Positions 1 to 10,900 of a stretch of 64,000 nt of DNA are shown one piece after another. Below the pieces are notes generated by a model. That model had not been told where the DNA came from and ran no database searches. It was given only the letters and a program-made list of their open reading frames with translations. The stretch is from Plutella xylostella (Eukaryota > Arthropoda > Insecta > Lepidoptera > Plutellidae). Position 1 is the first letter of the stretch; each line of letters starts with the position of its first letter. A program made the translations under genes and the position numbers. The DNA is taken from the NCBI RefSeq assembly GCF_932276165.1, contig NC_063991.1, positions 3,153,001-3,217,000 of the forward strand, in the 5' to 3' direction.

Positions 1-251
1 GTCACGATAAAACGTCAACGTCAATCAAAAATGAAAGTGAAAGTTACTTTGTTTTTAAATCTATAGGCTTTGATCATCAAAATGCATAGCACCTGATGCA
101 TGACGTCATCAGCACTTTTTTACTATTTTATGATTTTCTCGAAAATGATACATCCAAAAAATACAAAAACATTTTTTTTGTGGCCTTTAGAGCTAAATCT
201 CGAAATGGTTTTCGATTTATAGCAGCTTTAGTTTTTTGAAATGTTGTCCAT
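1..251. other. AT-rich flank, no gene seen
   Basis: No coding pattern, splice-linked exon or recognised repeat could be supported here. It borders the left LTR of the gypsy-type element and probably belongs to the same long intron or downstream region of the EEF1AKMT2-like gene. Confidence 0.4.
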
Positions 252-583
252 TGATACTCCTTGTATATAATGTATATGTTTATTTGTCTTCAATCATATA
301 AGTACAGTTTACAGGTATGTACAGTTTTAGTACTTAGGCATACTCTTACATAGGTACGTCGGGAGATGTTGCCTCCGTGGCGGCTACCGAACGACTGAGA
401 GCCGGTCGCCTCTGCGCTGGCCTTTTATAGGGAAAGGTTGGTTTGCCGCCACGTGCACACTGACCGATAGTTTCACTACTTATACATGTTATTTGGTCAT
501 GCCAGCTGATACATGACACTATCAGCTGTCATGACACTTTACATACATAGCTTATTTATATACTATAGCTTATATACACTACA
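252..583 (-). repeat. 3' LTR of the gypsy-type element
   Basis: 332 bp, TG...CA bounded. It matches the right LTR apart from about four substitutions, for example GGGAGATG versus GGGAGGTG around 360. The LTR carries a CCTTTTATAGGG stretch and a GTGCACACTG segment shared by both copies. Confidence 0.92.
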
Positions 584-601
584 TCTCTTCCTTTTTCACT
601 T
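584..601 (-). other. Polypurine tract
   Basis: On the minus strand this reads AAGTGAAAAAGGAAGAGA and directly precedes the TGTAGTG start of the 3' LTR. That is the expected position and composition of a plus-strand priming tract. Confidence 0.8.
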
Positions 602-829
602 AAAAAATACATAGCTGATAAATTACAAATTATCTCATAATTAAGTATATCGCTTAATATTATATTTATTAGTTTTGATATTTTTAATAGATTTTGAATC
701 AACTTTAATCAATAGTTTTCTTATGCTATCAAAATATAATTTACAGTTTATGTTTTCCTTCTATTACAATATACATGCTTATTTATCTTATTATAATAAT
801 CAACAATTCTAACTATAAATTTTGTTTAT

Positions 830-2329
830 TTATTCATTGCTTTTTTCTTCATCTACTTCTTCATTAATGGTATCGTTTTCATCTCTATTCACACTCTTCC
901 ACTGTCCCTCTACCTTTTTCAAATGTACTACATTCCTTCGGTATTGCTGACCTGTTAAGTCATTACGTATTTCAACATCACCGGTATTACTCTTTGCCCT
1001 AGTTACAGTGTGAGAAGCTGGGGAAAAATTAGGTGTTAGTTTGTTTTCTTTTACCAAGGTTTTAACATACACCTTATCACCTTCCGCCAATGTGTGTTCT
1101 GTCGCTTTCCTTTTATGGTCACTGTAGATTCTGCCAAGTTCTTTTTGCTTTTTATCCTTATCTCTAACTTCGGAGTCGTCTATACTTTGCTTGTTTGCTA
1201 TGTCAGCCACGCAAGGTATTTTGTCTCTAAATTGTCTTCTGTAAAAGAGTTCAGATGGTGTCTTACCCGTTGTTGTGTTAGGTGTACTGTTGTACATCAT
1301 TAAGTAGTTAAAAAGTTCTTCCTTCCAATTTCTCCGCTCAAGTTGGCTTATTTTGATTCTCTTCAAAATGCTCCGGTTTTGTCGCTCCACTTCTCCATTT
1401 TGCTGGGGCCAGTATGGTATGGTGCTGTAAAGGGTGATACCACATTCCTGAAGGTAAGTCTTAAATTCTTCACTAGTGAATTGCTTTCCGTTATCTGCGG
1501 TAATGCTTCTAGGAAACCCTAACCTAGAAAACATCTCTTTTAGCATTTTGATTATTTCAGCTGAAGTGATGTTCCTTGAAGTTTTGACCTCCTTGTAGCG
1601 ACTGTAGTAATCAATCACCACAAAAATATATTCTCCAGATGGTAAGGGGCCCATTAAGTCCATGGCTATGTCAACCCATGGTTCTACAGGTAGTTCTCGT
1701 CTCTTCATTGGATTTGGTGGGTTGGGAGCTGATACTAAAGTACACCCTTTGCAATGCTTTACTAATTGTTCAGCTTCTTTATCAATTTTAGGCCACCAAA
1801 CTTTCGTGCGTAATCGATTTTTCATGGCCACAATACCCGGATGTCCTTCATGCGCAGCTTCCAATACTCGCTGACGGAGTTTTGTTGGGATAACGATCTT
1901 ATTACCTCTCAATAATACATTATCTTGGAAACAAAGTTCGGTTTCAAATATTTTGAAACTGCTTACAGAAGGATCCCAACTTTGTTGATATAAACCTTGT
2001 TTCACTTTTGTTATCTCGTCATCATTCTCAGAGAATCTCTCGATATCCTGAAGTGGTACTGCTACAGGTCTTGCATATTCGACAATCTGATTTACATGAT
2101 TAGTAATGTCGAACTTTTCTTTCTTGTTACCGACACATAACCTGGATAAAGGATCTGCAATGTTACTTTTCCCTGGTTTGTATATTATTTTATATTTATA
2201 CGACTGAAGTCGCAAAACCCATCTTTCGATGCGAGCACACGGTTTGGAGTGTTTGCCAAATATGACTTCTAAAGGTTTGTGATCGCTTACTAGCTCAAAC
2301 TCCTTGCTATACAAATTTCTCACAATCAC
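830..2329 (-). pseudogene. Pol C-terminal part: RNase H end and integrase
   Basis: Open frame of 499 codons without a proper start. Its N-terminus is the end of RNase H (VSDHKPL motif). It is followed by an HHCC zinc-binding segment (HEGHPG ... CKGC), the integrase core with D in DLMGP, D in ADNGKQF and E in QQNGEVE (a DDE arrangement), then a basic C-terminal domain ending at the stop near 830. It is out of frame with the upstream gag-pol ORF, so it is the detached 3' half of one former polyprotein. Confidence 0.9.
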
Positions 2330-2430
2330 TCAAACTTTTATTTCCGTAGGCTACGATTCTGCTTCCACTAGAGTCAGTTTGAATGAGGACTGCTCCGTCC
2401 GAGACCCACTGGACTTGCATCGGCAATTAC

Positions 2431-4632
2431 TTAGGTTTTATCGGCTGGGTCATAGTATCCCAAGGTCTTTATTTTGCTCAGGCACGACTTCAGTTCGTTA
2501 AAAGCCTTGTTCTGTTCTTCGGTCCATATATTGGTAATATTGGCATTTTTACCTAGTTTTAGCCGCAGAAGTTTCCTTAGGGGTTCTATAAATGTTGCTA
2601 AATTTGCAATCCACTTTCCCACAAAGTTAACAAGTCCCAAGAAGCTCTGTAACTCTTCTAAGGTAGAAGGTGCCCTGAATTCTTGTATTGACGTCACGTA
2701 TTTGGCCAAAGGTTTCACACCATTTGGAGAGAGCGTGTGTCCAAGGAATTGAATTGACTTTATCTTGTAGAGACATTTCTTCTGGTTTAGTAAGACACCA
2801 TTGTCGTCCAGGACTTTCAGAGTCTGTTGAAGTCTTTTATCGTGTTCTATGTCATCAGATCCGAAAATAACAATATCATCTATGAAGTTTACTGTTCCTT
2901 CACACCCAGCTAGTATCCGTTCTAAAGTCTTTTGGAATATCTCTGGTGCACAAAAAATTCCGAACATGAGCCGTTTGTATCTGAACAGTCCTTTGCTGGT
3001 AATGAATGTCGTAATATAACGCGAATCTGGATGTATCTCAAGTTGATGAAAAGCATCCTTTATATCAAGTCGAGAAAAGAGTTTCGCTTTCCTGAAATTT
3101 GGCAGTAGCTGATCCATTGTTGGTAAAGGGTGGTTTTCTCGATCGATTGCAGTATTTGCGCGTCGCATGTCGATGCAGATTCGAACTTCGCCGTTCTCTT
3201 TGAGAACCGGTACCATAGGTGAAACCCACTTGGATGGTTCTTCAACTTTTTCTATGATCTCTGCTTGTACGAGGTGGTTTAATTTGTCATTTATCTTTTG
3301 TTCTAAGGGTATAGGAACCCTCCTATAAGGTTGGACAACTGGCTTGACAGTCGTATCGATTGGAATCTCAATGAGCACGTTTTTAAATTTTGGAAACGGT
3401 ATAGCTGTTTCAGCTGTGTGTAGCACATCCTGCACTTTTAATCCAATATGCAATACTCCAAGTGCCATTGCTGTGACTTTTCCAAGAAGATCTTTGGTGC
3501 CATCGTTGATCACGAAGAATGTAGCTACTTCATTTTTATCATGAATCCTGATCGTTGTTTTGAATGACCCAAGGACGACCAGTGGTTGGTTACTGCCGTA
3601 TGCCAGAAATACCTTGTCTGGTGACTTCACTTGGTCATGCACGTTGATTTTCTGGCTTTTCAGTTGATTCCAGGTTTTGTCCGTAATGAGATTGCACTTA
3701 CTTCCCGAATCGATCAATAGGTTTGCTTCTATTCCCCCTAGAATGCATTTAATGTTTGTATCGTCATCCAAGTGGAACACATAATCAATCTCTTCGTTAT
3801 TTGTTTCCGAATGACGGGCTTTTTTTGCAGGCACGTTCAATTTGTGAGAATCTGGGTTACTGCGCTTGAAAGGTTTTCCTGACAAGCAACACTTCGCGTA
3901 GTGGCCCTTTTTTCCGCATTTATTACATTTCACTCCTATGGCTGGACATGACTTTCCAAGGTGATCGTTGCCACATCGAATGCATCTCCTTTTGTCATTG
4001 CTCCTCCCAGAAGCAGAATGGTTGAAGGTACTTTTCCTTGCATGGATTTTGTTAATTGTTACCTCAGAATTCTTGTTGCCAAATTCATCCAGTTGACGAG
4101 AGACGCTTTCAAGAGTGTTGGCGTCATGGATAATGGAATCAAGTGTGACACTATCACCGGCTTGCAGTATTTTCTTTCTCAACTCAACCGACGCACATTT
4201 TTCGGTGATTTGGTCGATAAGGCTTTCATCCTTGTTAGCAAACTTGCATCGGTCGGCTTGCTTGCGCAATCTGATGAGAAATTTCTCTAGCTTTTCACCT
4301 CCTTCTTGTTTCATCAGTCTGAAAACATGCCTTTCGTAGACCCTACTTTGTTTGGGGGCGAAATATTCATCTAGTTTGCTTACGGCAATCTGGTAGATAT
4401 CGGTGTTTGGGTCTTCGTTGCTCTCTACATGGGCGCCAGGTACGTTGTAATATATCTCTTGTAAAGAGAGACCACCCATGTGTAGTAGCGTAGCTCGTTT
4501 CTTCTCTGGTTTATCGATATTGGCTGCCTCCAAATAGATATTTAACCCACGCTTCCATTTCTCCCATTTTAGGCCTACGCCAGAGGGATCACCATCACAA
4601 TCAAAGTTGTCCAATGGTGGTAGATTGGACAT
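2431..4632 (-). pseudogene. Gag-protease-RT part of gypsy-type polyprotein
   Basis: 733 codons from an ATG just inside the element. Gag occupies roughly residues 1-210. Two CCHC knuckles follow (CIRCGNDHLGKSC and CNKCGKKGHYAKCC, about 215-250), then a retropepsin (LLIDSGSKCNLI near 305) and a reverse transcriptase whose catalytic box is FIDDIVIF near residue 590 instead of the usual Y-x-D-D. The frame ends at a TAA just where RNase H should begin (ADASPVGLG follows the stop in the same frame). Gag and pol are therefore fused in one frame in this family, and the stop marks decay of this copy. Confidence 0.9.
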
Positions 4633-5409
4633 CTTGAATCTAAAATAAAATATATATCAATAATGTAGGTCAATATATCAATGCAACAGATTCTATGGTT
4701 ATTTTATTCATATTACCAATGTAGAATTGATACTCCTTGTATATAATGTATATGTTTATTTGTCTTCAATCATATAAGTACAGTTTACAGGTATGTACAG
4801 TTTTAGTACTTAGGCATACTCTTACATAGGTACGTCGGGAGGTGTTGCCTCCGTGGCGGCTACCGAACGACTGAGAGCCGGTCGCCTCTGCGCTGGCCTT
4901 TTATAGGGAAAGGTTGGTTAGCCGCCACGTGCACACTGACCGATAGTTTCACTACTTATACATGTTATTTGGTCATGCCAGCTGATACATGACACTATCA
5001 GCTGTCATGACACTTTACATACATATAGTGGTTTGCAATGGATACCAGCAATCATGTAAACAAACCAAATTGTCACGATTACTCCGTAATCACATACATT
5101 TTCGATCAATTTATGAACATAGTCTGATTTCAACGAACACACCATTGTTTTCACATTATCTTCAACACGATTTAACTTGTATTTATAAGTTAAATTTGTT
5201 AAAACATTTGCAACGTAAAAATTTCGAAGTATTTGACAAGCTCTCATCTTAGTTTTTTACTCATCGAACTCTATAAGTCATTGAAAAGTTAGTGTTGTTC
5301 GTAATCTAAAGTTATCTTTTATTTTTAATTTAATAAATTATTTTAATTTAATATTATTTGAATACAATTTAAAAAAAAATCAAGAGCTTAATATAATTAA
5401 CCAAAACGA

Positions 5410-5966
5410 AAAAACCGGCCAAGTGCGAGTCGGGCTCGCGCACAAAGGGTTCCGTAGCAGCAAAATTACAGTTAAATCAACCTATCTCAAAAACTATAAG
5501 AGATACTTTGATCAAACCAAAAATCGTTGAAAGAGTTAATTAGCATGCATCACCTCTATTTTTTTTAGAATTTTATACCCCGTAGTTATAAAAATAGAGG
5601 GGGGGGGACATACTTTTTACGACTTTGAGAGCTGATATCTCAAAAACCGTTCACTTTAAGAAAAATGTTTTTTAAAAAACTTTATATCATTTTAAAAGAC
5701 CTTTCCATTGATACCCCACACGGGTATGTACATCGAAAAAAAAAATTTCATCCCTCAGTTACATGTATGGGGGGCCCCACCCCCAATTCTTTTTTTTACT
5801 ATTTAGTGTCATATTTTTGTAGCGGTTCATACAACACATATTCCCATCAAATTTCATCACTGTAGTACTTATAGTTTCCGAGTAAATCGGCTGTGACAGA
5901 CGGACAGACGGACATGACGAAACTATAAGGGTTCCGTTTTTGCCATATTGGCTACGGAACCCTAAA
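5410..5966 (+). repeat. Lepidopteran dispersed repeat (AAACCGGCCAAGTGCG family)
   Basis: It starts with AAACCGGCCAAGTGCGAGTC and GGGTTCCGTAGCA, and ends with GACAGACGGACATGACG and GGCTACGGAACCCTAAAAA. I recognise this begin/end signature as a very abundant lepidopteran dispersed repeat, but I do not know its formal class. It is nested in the TIR transposon. Confidence 0.8.
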
Positions 5967-6107
5967 AAGGAAGAGGAAGAAATGAAAAAGCTCGACGGCA
6001 TTTTAGACATGGCAAGCGATGACATAGTGGTTCCATTTATAATTACGGTCACCGGCGACACTTCTGATAGTGATGATGACGAAGACGAAGATTTAAATTT
6101 GTTTTAA
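5967..6107 (+). pseudogene. Acidic C-terminal tail of a lost transposase ORF
   Basis: An open frame with no start of its own reads KEEEEMKKLDGILDM, then a D/E/S-rich stretch (DTSDSDDDEDEDLNLF) to TAA at 6105-6107. It lies near the right TIR, where a transposase stop codon would be expected. The family is not recognisable from the tail alone. Confidence 0.45.
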
Positions 6108-6307
6108 TAAACACTTTTTTTATATATAATCAGTTTTATTTTATAGTCTATGGCTTATATATTTAATCTAATTAGAACACTATGACATCACTATGGGCAT
6201 AAACAATACGCTGTCAATGTCAGTCCGCCATATTTGTTTACATGATTGTTGGTTTCTATTGCAAGCGACTGTAGCTTGTATATATACTATAGCTTATATA
6301 CACTACA

Positions 6308-6690
6308 TCTACCATGCAGCCGCTGACGTCATCAAGATCGTAACTCTGTGAATATTTACACTTTAGATTGACAGAAGTGACATTTAACAATTGAACATTT
6401 TTATTCTCTTTGGTTGAAACTTTAACCTTGCGCAGCGTCTTGAAGGACAAATTATATTTTAATTTTTGATAAAATAATCGGAATCCTTGAATATTTTAAA
6501 TTTTTAAGAATGAGACACTTATTAAGAAGATAATATATTGAAACGGTTTTGGAATTAGCATCAAAAAATTTTACTTAACATACCGAATTAAATTGAGTCA
6601 AGTTATTGGGTTCTTATTTAGAAATATCTATGTCTTTGTCTGGCAGTAGATAAAATATTATATTAAAGATCATAACTAATTATAACTTAC
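6308..6690. other. Intronic sequence, nothing recognised
   Basis: Continuation of the EEF1AKMT2-like intron between the retrotransposon and exon 2. No further exon of that gene could be found here or left of the element. Confidence 0.5.
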
Positions 6691-7580
6691 CTTGTATTTA
6701 ATATGAGGGAATTCTTCTTTTGAAACCTTTTCAGCCAATGTTATGGCTTCCATACAGTAGTCTACACCTAGTAAATTACTGAATCCTTCTTCTGATAGCT
6801 TTTGTAACGTATAGCCATTGCCACAACCTGTAAAAGTTAATGGCTGTTCTGATTTCAACACAGTATAGTAGACAACACAATGTTTAGAAAAGTAGTTTGT
6901 AGTAGTAAAAATATTTTTGTAATGTCATTTTCATATTAATAATAATAATAATATGTGGGGACATCTCACACACGGCCATCCGACCCCAAGCTAGGCAGAA
7001 CCTGTGTTATGGGTGTCGGACAGCTGATATATCTACACAAATACATAGATAGATAGATACTAAATATAAATATCAACACCCAAGACCCGAGTACAAATAT
7101 CTGTCTTTAAACAAATATCTGCCCCAGCCGGGAATCGAACCCGGGACCTTCGGCTCAGTAGTCAGGGTCACTAACCACTACGCCATCATCCTTCATCCAT
7201 ATTGGATGAAGGATGTAGAACATTATGCTGATTGGAGCATGATACCATAGAATAACGAGACTAGCTTGTACTTGTTATTCTATGATGATACCCAGTAATG
7301 ATTGCACGAGGAAAGCCGAAGACAGTGTTTTAGTTGACCTTGGAAATGGTCTTGGCATGATAACGGCAGATTTTATCATGATTTAACTACCTAAATCGAT
7401 GATGGCCGTGTCCTTAGCCACCCCGCAGTTGCAGATCCAGTCGATGACGCGGCACGCGCTGTCTTCTCCGAACCAGACGTCGCCAGGGTCCCCATGCTCA
7501 TCGAAATTGGCGATTTCCTTCTTGTACGCCTCTTGCCAGTACGTTTGAGTGCCAAGCTCTGAAGATTCTAGCTCATCCAT
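6691..7580 (-). CDS. EEF1AKMT2: eEF1A lysine methyltransferase 2 (METTL10-like), exons 1-2 only
   Basis: Exon 1 is 7391-7580 and exon 2 is 6691-6827 on the minus strand. Residues 1-63 carry the family N-terminus (SSELGTQTYW, WFGEDSACRVIDW). The splice joins IIDLG to CGNGYTL, forming the SAM-binding GxGxG motif I (DLGCGNG), followed by LLGVDYCMEAITLA (motif II). Donors are GTAGTT and GTAAGT, and the acceptor is TTTTACAG. The product is known to methylate a lysine of translation elongation factor eEF1A. The rest of the methyltransferase fold (post-motif II strands) is absent from the 6.7 kb to the left, which holds the gypsy insertion, so it lies outside the window or is lost. The gene is divergent from MOCS3. 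Confidence 0.85.
6938..7190 (-). mobile_element. tRNA-derived SINE (family 1) in EEF1AKMT2 intron
   Basis: Read on the minus strand, it has a pol III A-box-like TGGCGTAGTGGTTAGTGACC, a B-box GGTTCGATTCCC, a body with AGATATTTGT repeats, and ends in a (TTA/ATT)n tail at 6938-6952. Related copies lie at 22181, 30775 and 36001. Confidence 0.85.
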
Positions 7581-7979
7581 GGTGGCGGGTAGCCTGTATA
7601 TTGTGTGATAAGTCTTTGATTGTAAATAAAAGTTATAAACTGGTCGGCTTTGTTAGTTTTGTATTTTGTTTTGATTTGTTTTTGAGGTTATAAAAGTGGA
7701 AACAAAGAGTAAATAGAGAGATTTTCTTCACAGAATAGAATGACATTTCTAGTGTTGGCCAAAAAAAATTAAAATGAAAATATTCGATTATTTAATGTTA
7801 ATCGATTAAAGCGATTTGACGGCGCGAGATCATCGTTATTCTAAGGATTTGGCACTTGCTTTGCTTTTTTGACAAGCACTTTGTTTACATTCGATTTGCA
7901 ATGGCAATGTGGCCGCAGTTTAACTAAAACTGCAGAATTTACAAGATTTCTAGTTGTAATTTAATGTTATTTAGTAGCC
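7581..7979. promoter_or_regulatory. Divergent (bidirectional) promoter region EEF1AKMT2 / MOCS3
   Basis: 399 bp separate the two ATGs on opposite strands. No TATA box was identified. Housekeeping genes placed head to head commonly share such a promoter; that both are driven from here is inference. Confidence 0.6.
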
Positions 7980-10900
7980 ATGGAACGTATCGTCCAGTTA
8001 GAGACTGAAATTGCCGAGTTGCGCAAGAATTTACATGAAAAAGAGAACGAATTGTATGAGCTGAAAAAAAACTGTGTTGTGGTTTGTGTAACTTTTACTA
8101 CACATTGTAAGCAAATTACATAAATATCCTTGATTTGATTATTATCAGTATTTGTTATCCCGCCTTCCTTTAACGCCAGTCTGTAATACAAGACATCATA
8201 AAATTAAAAATTTCAGTACTTATTTCTTCCTTTTTATTCTGCTGTAGAAAAACAGTAGTATTTTTCGCTATGTGTGGCTGACTGCCTAGGGTGTGCCAGA
8301 TGAAACAGTTGATACATCATTCAGGGAGGTTACTTTCATGCTACCAATGCACTTACCATACCATATTGTAAATACTACCATATTTTATTTCTTCAGCCAG
8401 CCCCTCAAGAAACATTCCATTTTGAAAGCAACCTCCAGTACGGGCAGAGCAATGGAGGCTGCAATGCGGAGATTGGAGACAAACTGCCGAGATGGGCTAT
8501 TGAAAGGTATGATGTTTGAACTGTTTAGAAATTTAGCTATCATTTTTATATTGGAAATAATCTAAATTGTAAACTAAAAGTAGCTTAGAATTTCCACCTA
8601 AATGACCCTTTTCTACCCACATTAGTTTGGAGTACCTACTCAGTATTTTTCAAGAGTTCCCACAGGTAGATAGTTACTATCCAGACCATAACAAACAGAT
8701 TCTTAAACCTAAAAAAAATTTTGTTTTCTATTAGGGTTTGTTTTTTGCCTGTCTGGATTATTAAGGCTCTTCTGTACCTATATGCATTCAACAATTCCCT
8801 AGGTACAGACGCCTCATTGTCTGACCCCAGTATAAACATAATTTAATTCCCCGCAGGTACAGCCGTCAGATCCTGCTCCCCTCGCTGGGGGTGGCGGGGC
8901 AGGCTCGGCTGTGCGCGGCGCGCGTGCTGGTGGTGGGCGCGGGCGGGCTCGGCTGCCCCGCCGCTTCGTACCTGGCTGGGGCTGGCGTTGGTAAGACTTA
9001 CTAATATACAGGGTGTTTTGAGTCCAAAAAAAACGGAAATTATAAACCAAACAGATAGGTTTTGTGAGTTTTGTTGTCAACAACCTTTTTCAATTGAAAT
9101 CAATTTTGACAACCTATAAATATACCTAATACATTAAATCATGATGAATACTGCTGGTTACATTCATTCCAGGTGTTCCACAAGGACCAATTTTCAGACC
9201 ATGCTTATTTCTCCGATGTGTTTGGTGTAAATGATCACCCATTTGAAATTATTACAGAAATGAGATACTTTTACATTATATTATTATTATTATTTAACAG
9301 GTGTAGTAAATAACATGAAGAGTTCATCTTTTTCATAAATTAAAAACACGAAACCTCTCACTTTCCACCAGGTAGACTTGTAACAAAAATTGTTCTTTAT
9401 TCATCATCACGACCCATCACGCCCCCACTGCTGGGGCACGGGTCTCCTTCCAATAGTTATTTATAACCTTCTTCTTATCTCCTCACAGGGCACATAGGCC
9501 TGGTGGACTACGACACGGTGGACGTGACCAACATCCACCGACAGCTGCTCCACGGCGAGGCGGACCAGGGCGCGGGAAAGGTGCACTCGGCAGCTAGGGC
9601 GATACACAGGTGAGTGAGTCACGTTTTAGAAATACGTTTCAGGTTGGGCATGCAATACCGGAACTATTTTCAATACCGGTATTGAGTTCCGGTATTGCAA
9701 CTCAATACCGGGATCCCGGTATTAATACCGGTATTAGAGTATTCCTTGTAATAAATGGCATATATTGTGATTAAAGGCCGTATAGGTCAAAATAAAACGA
9801 GAAAAAGCAATGAAATTCAGTATTTTGTAATAGATTTTTACGAGAATTGAGTATTAGAGTTAAAATTTTACAATAAATTATTATTTTTACATCCAGTGTC
9901 CGTTTACGCATGGACAACAGTAGATATCAAATGGCCGAAAACTGCATCAAACGGTTGGAAACAAGTACGCTTTCACAGTACATAGGAATACTATATCTTA
10001 ATCGCTTTGTTATAGCCTAAAAAAGCCCGATTCCGGTATTACTTCAATACCGGTATTAACTTTCAATACCGGTATTGAAAAAAGCGTGGATTTTGTCCGG
10101 GATCCCGGTATTTGCAATACCGGTATTGCGGTATTGCATGCCCTAATAGATACGCAACGTTAACGGAGGATCGAAACTTGTGCTCACGACTCACAGGGCG
10201 AGGTCCCATAGATTTTTTGCGGTGCGGTTTTCCATAGTACCTAATAGTACCTATATATTGTTTGTCATGATCCTGTAAATATATGGAAAACAACGAAGCG
10301 CTTCGACGTAAGTACCGCAGCTATGGGGCTTAGCTATAAGTCACAGTAAGAAATAAGCAAAATGAAAGCCAGTCCTCTTAGTGTGTCGTTTACAAACTCA
10401 TAAGCTAGACTATGTATACTCGTATTAGGGCATGCAATACCGCAATACCGGTATTGCGTAATACCGGGATCCCGAACAAAATCCACGCTTTTTCAATACC
10501 GGTATTGAAAGTTAATACCGGTATTGAGACTTAATACCGGTATTGAAGTAATACCGGAATCGGACATTTTTTAGGCTATAAATCAAGCGATTAAGATATA
10601 GTTAGCCTTGTGCTCCTATATAAATACCCGAGGAAGGTAGAGGACAGTATAGGACAGTAGAGGAATGTTGAGGACAGTATAGGAATGTTGAGAACAGTAG
10701 AGGAATGCTGAGGACAGTAGAGGAATGTTGAGGCCAGTTGAGGACAGTTGAGGACAGTAGAGTAATGTCGAGGACAGTTGAGGAAAGTTGAGGACAGTTG
10801 AGGAATGTTGAGGACAGTTGAGGACAGTAGAGGAATGATGATGGAAACGGAAGGCAGTCAGGGGAACTCCACAACGGTATATAGCAACTAGGCTTGAATG

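Larger units (their letters stand above)
5026..6271. mobile_element. TIR DNA transposon with TA target duplication (Tc1/mariner/pogo-like)
   Basis: The ends form an imperfect terminal inverted repeat of about 39 bp (left TAGTGGTTTGCAATGG, right end read inward CAGTCGCTTGCAATAG), both continuing into AATCATGTAAACAAA. Both sides are flanked by TA, and the TA is single in the uninterrupted left LTR. The CAGT start and TA target suggest the Tc1/mariner/pogo group. Inside lie a lepidopteran dispersed repeat (5410-5966) and a short acidic coding tail (5967-6107). No full transposase remains. Confidence 0.85.
252..6307 (-). mobile_element. Ty3/gypsy-type LTR retrotransposon, broken, 5' LTR interrupted
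   Basis: A complete element read on the minus strand. Two 332-bp LTRs (252-583, and 4728-5025 joined to 6274-6307) begin TGTAGTG and end GTATCA on that strand and differ at only a few positions, so insertion was recent. A polypurine tract (584-601) adjoins the 3' LTR. The internal region encodes gag with two zinc knuckles, protease, reverse transcriptase, RNase H and integrase in that order, as in Ty3/gypsy elements (a Mag-like lineage is my guess). The coding region is broken near 2330-2432. The right LTR is expanded by a 1.25-kb DNA transposon. No clean target-site duplication was found at 247-251 versus 6308-6312. The element lies on the same strand as the host methyltransferase gene, probably in an intron. 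Confidence 0.93.
4728..6307 (-). repeat. 5' LTR, split by a DNA transposon
   Basis: LTR sequence runs from 4728 to 5025 and resumes from 6274 to 6307. Removing 5026-6273 gives a 332-bp LTR equal in length to the left copy. The junction shows a TA duplication. Confidence 0.9.

Noticed and set aside
5005..5247. 80-codon minus-strand frame at the left end of the TIR transposon
   Set aside because: It runs through the terminal inverted repeat into LTR sequence and shows no transposase motif.
247..6312. Target-site duplication for the gypsy element (TCCAT versus TCTAC)
   Set aside because: Two mismatches in five bases; not convincing.
7100..7195. Possible tRNA gene (A and B boxes)
   Set aside because: The boxes belong to a tRNA-derived SINE. 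The cloverleaf is not intact and related copies with the same tail occur elsewhere.
8814..9083. Antisense frame rich in R and P over MOCS3 exon 3
   Set aside because: Shadow of the GC-rich exon on the opposite strand.
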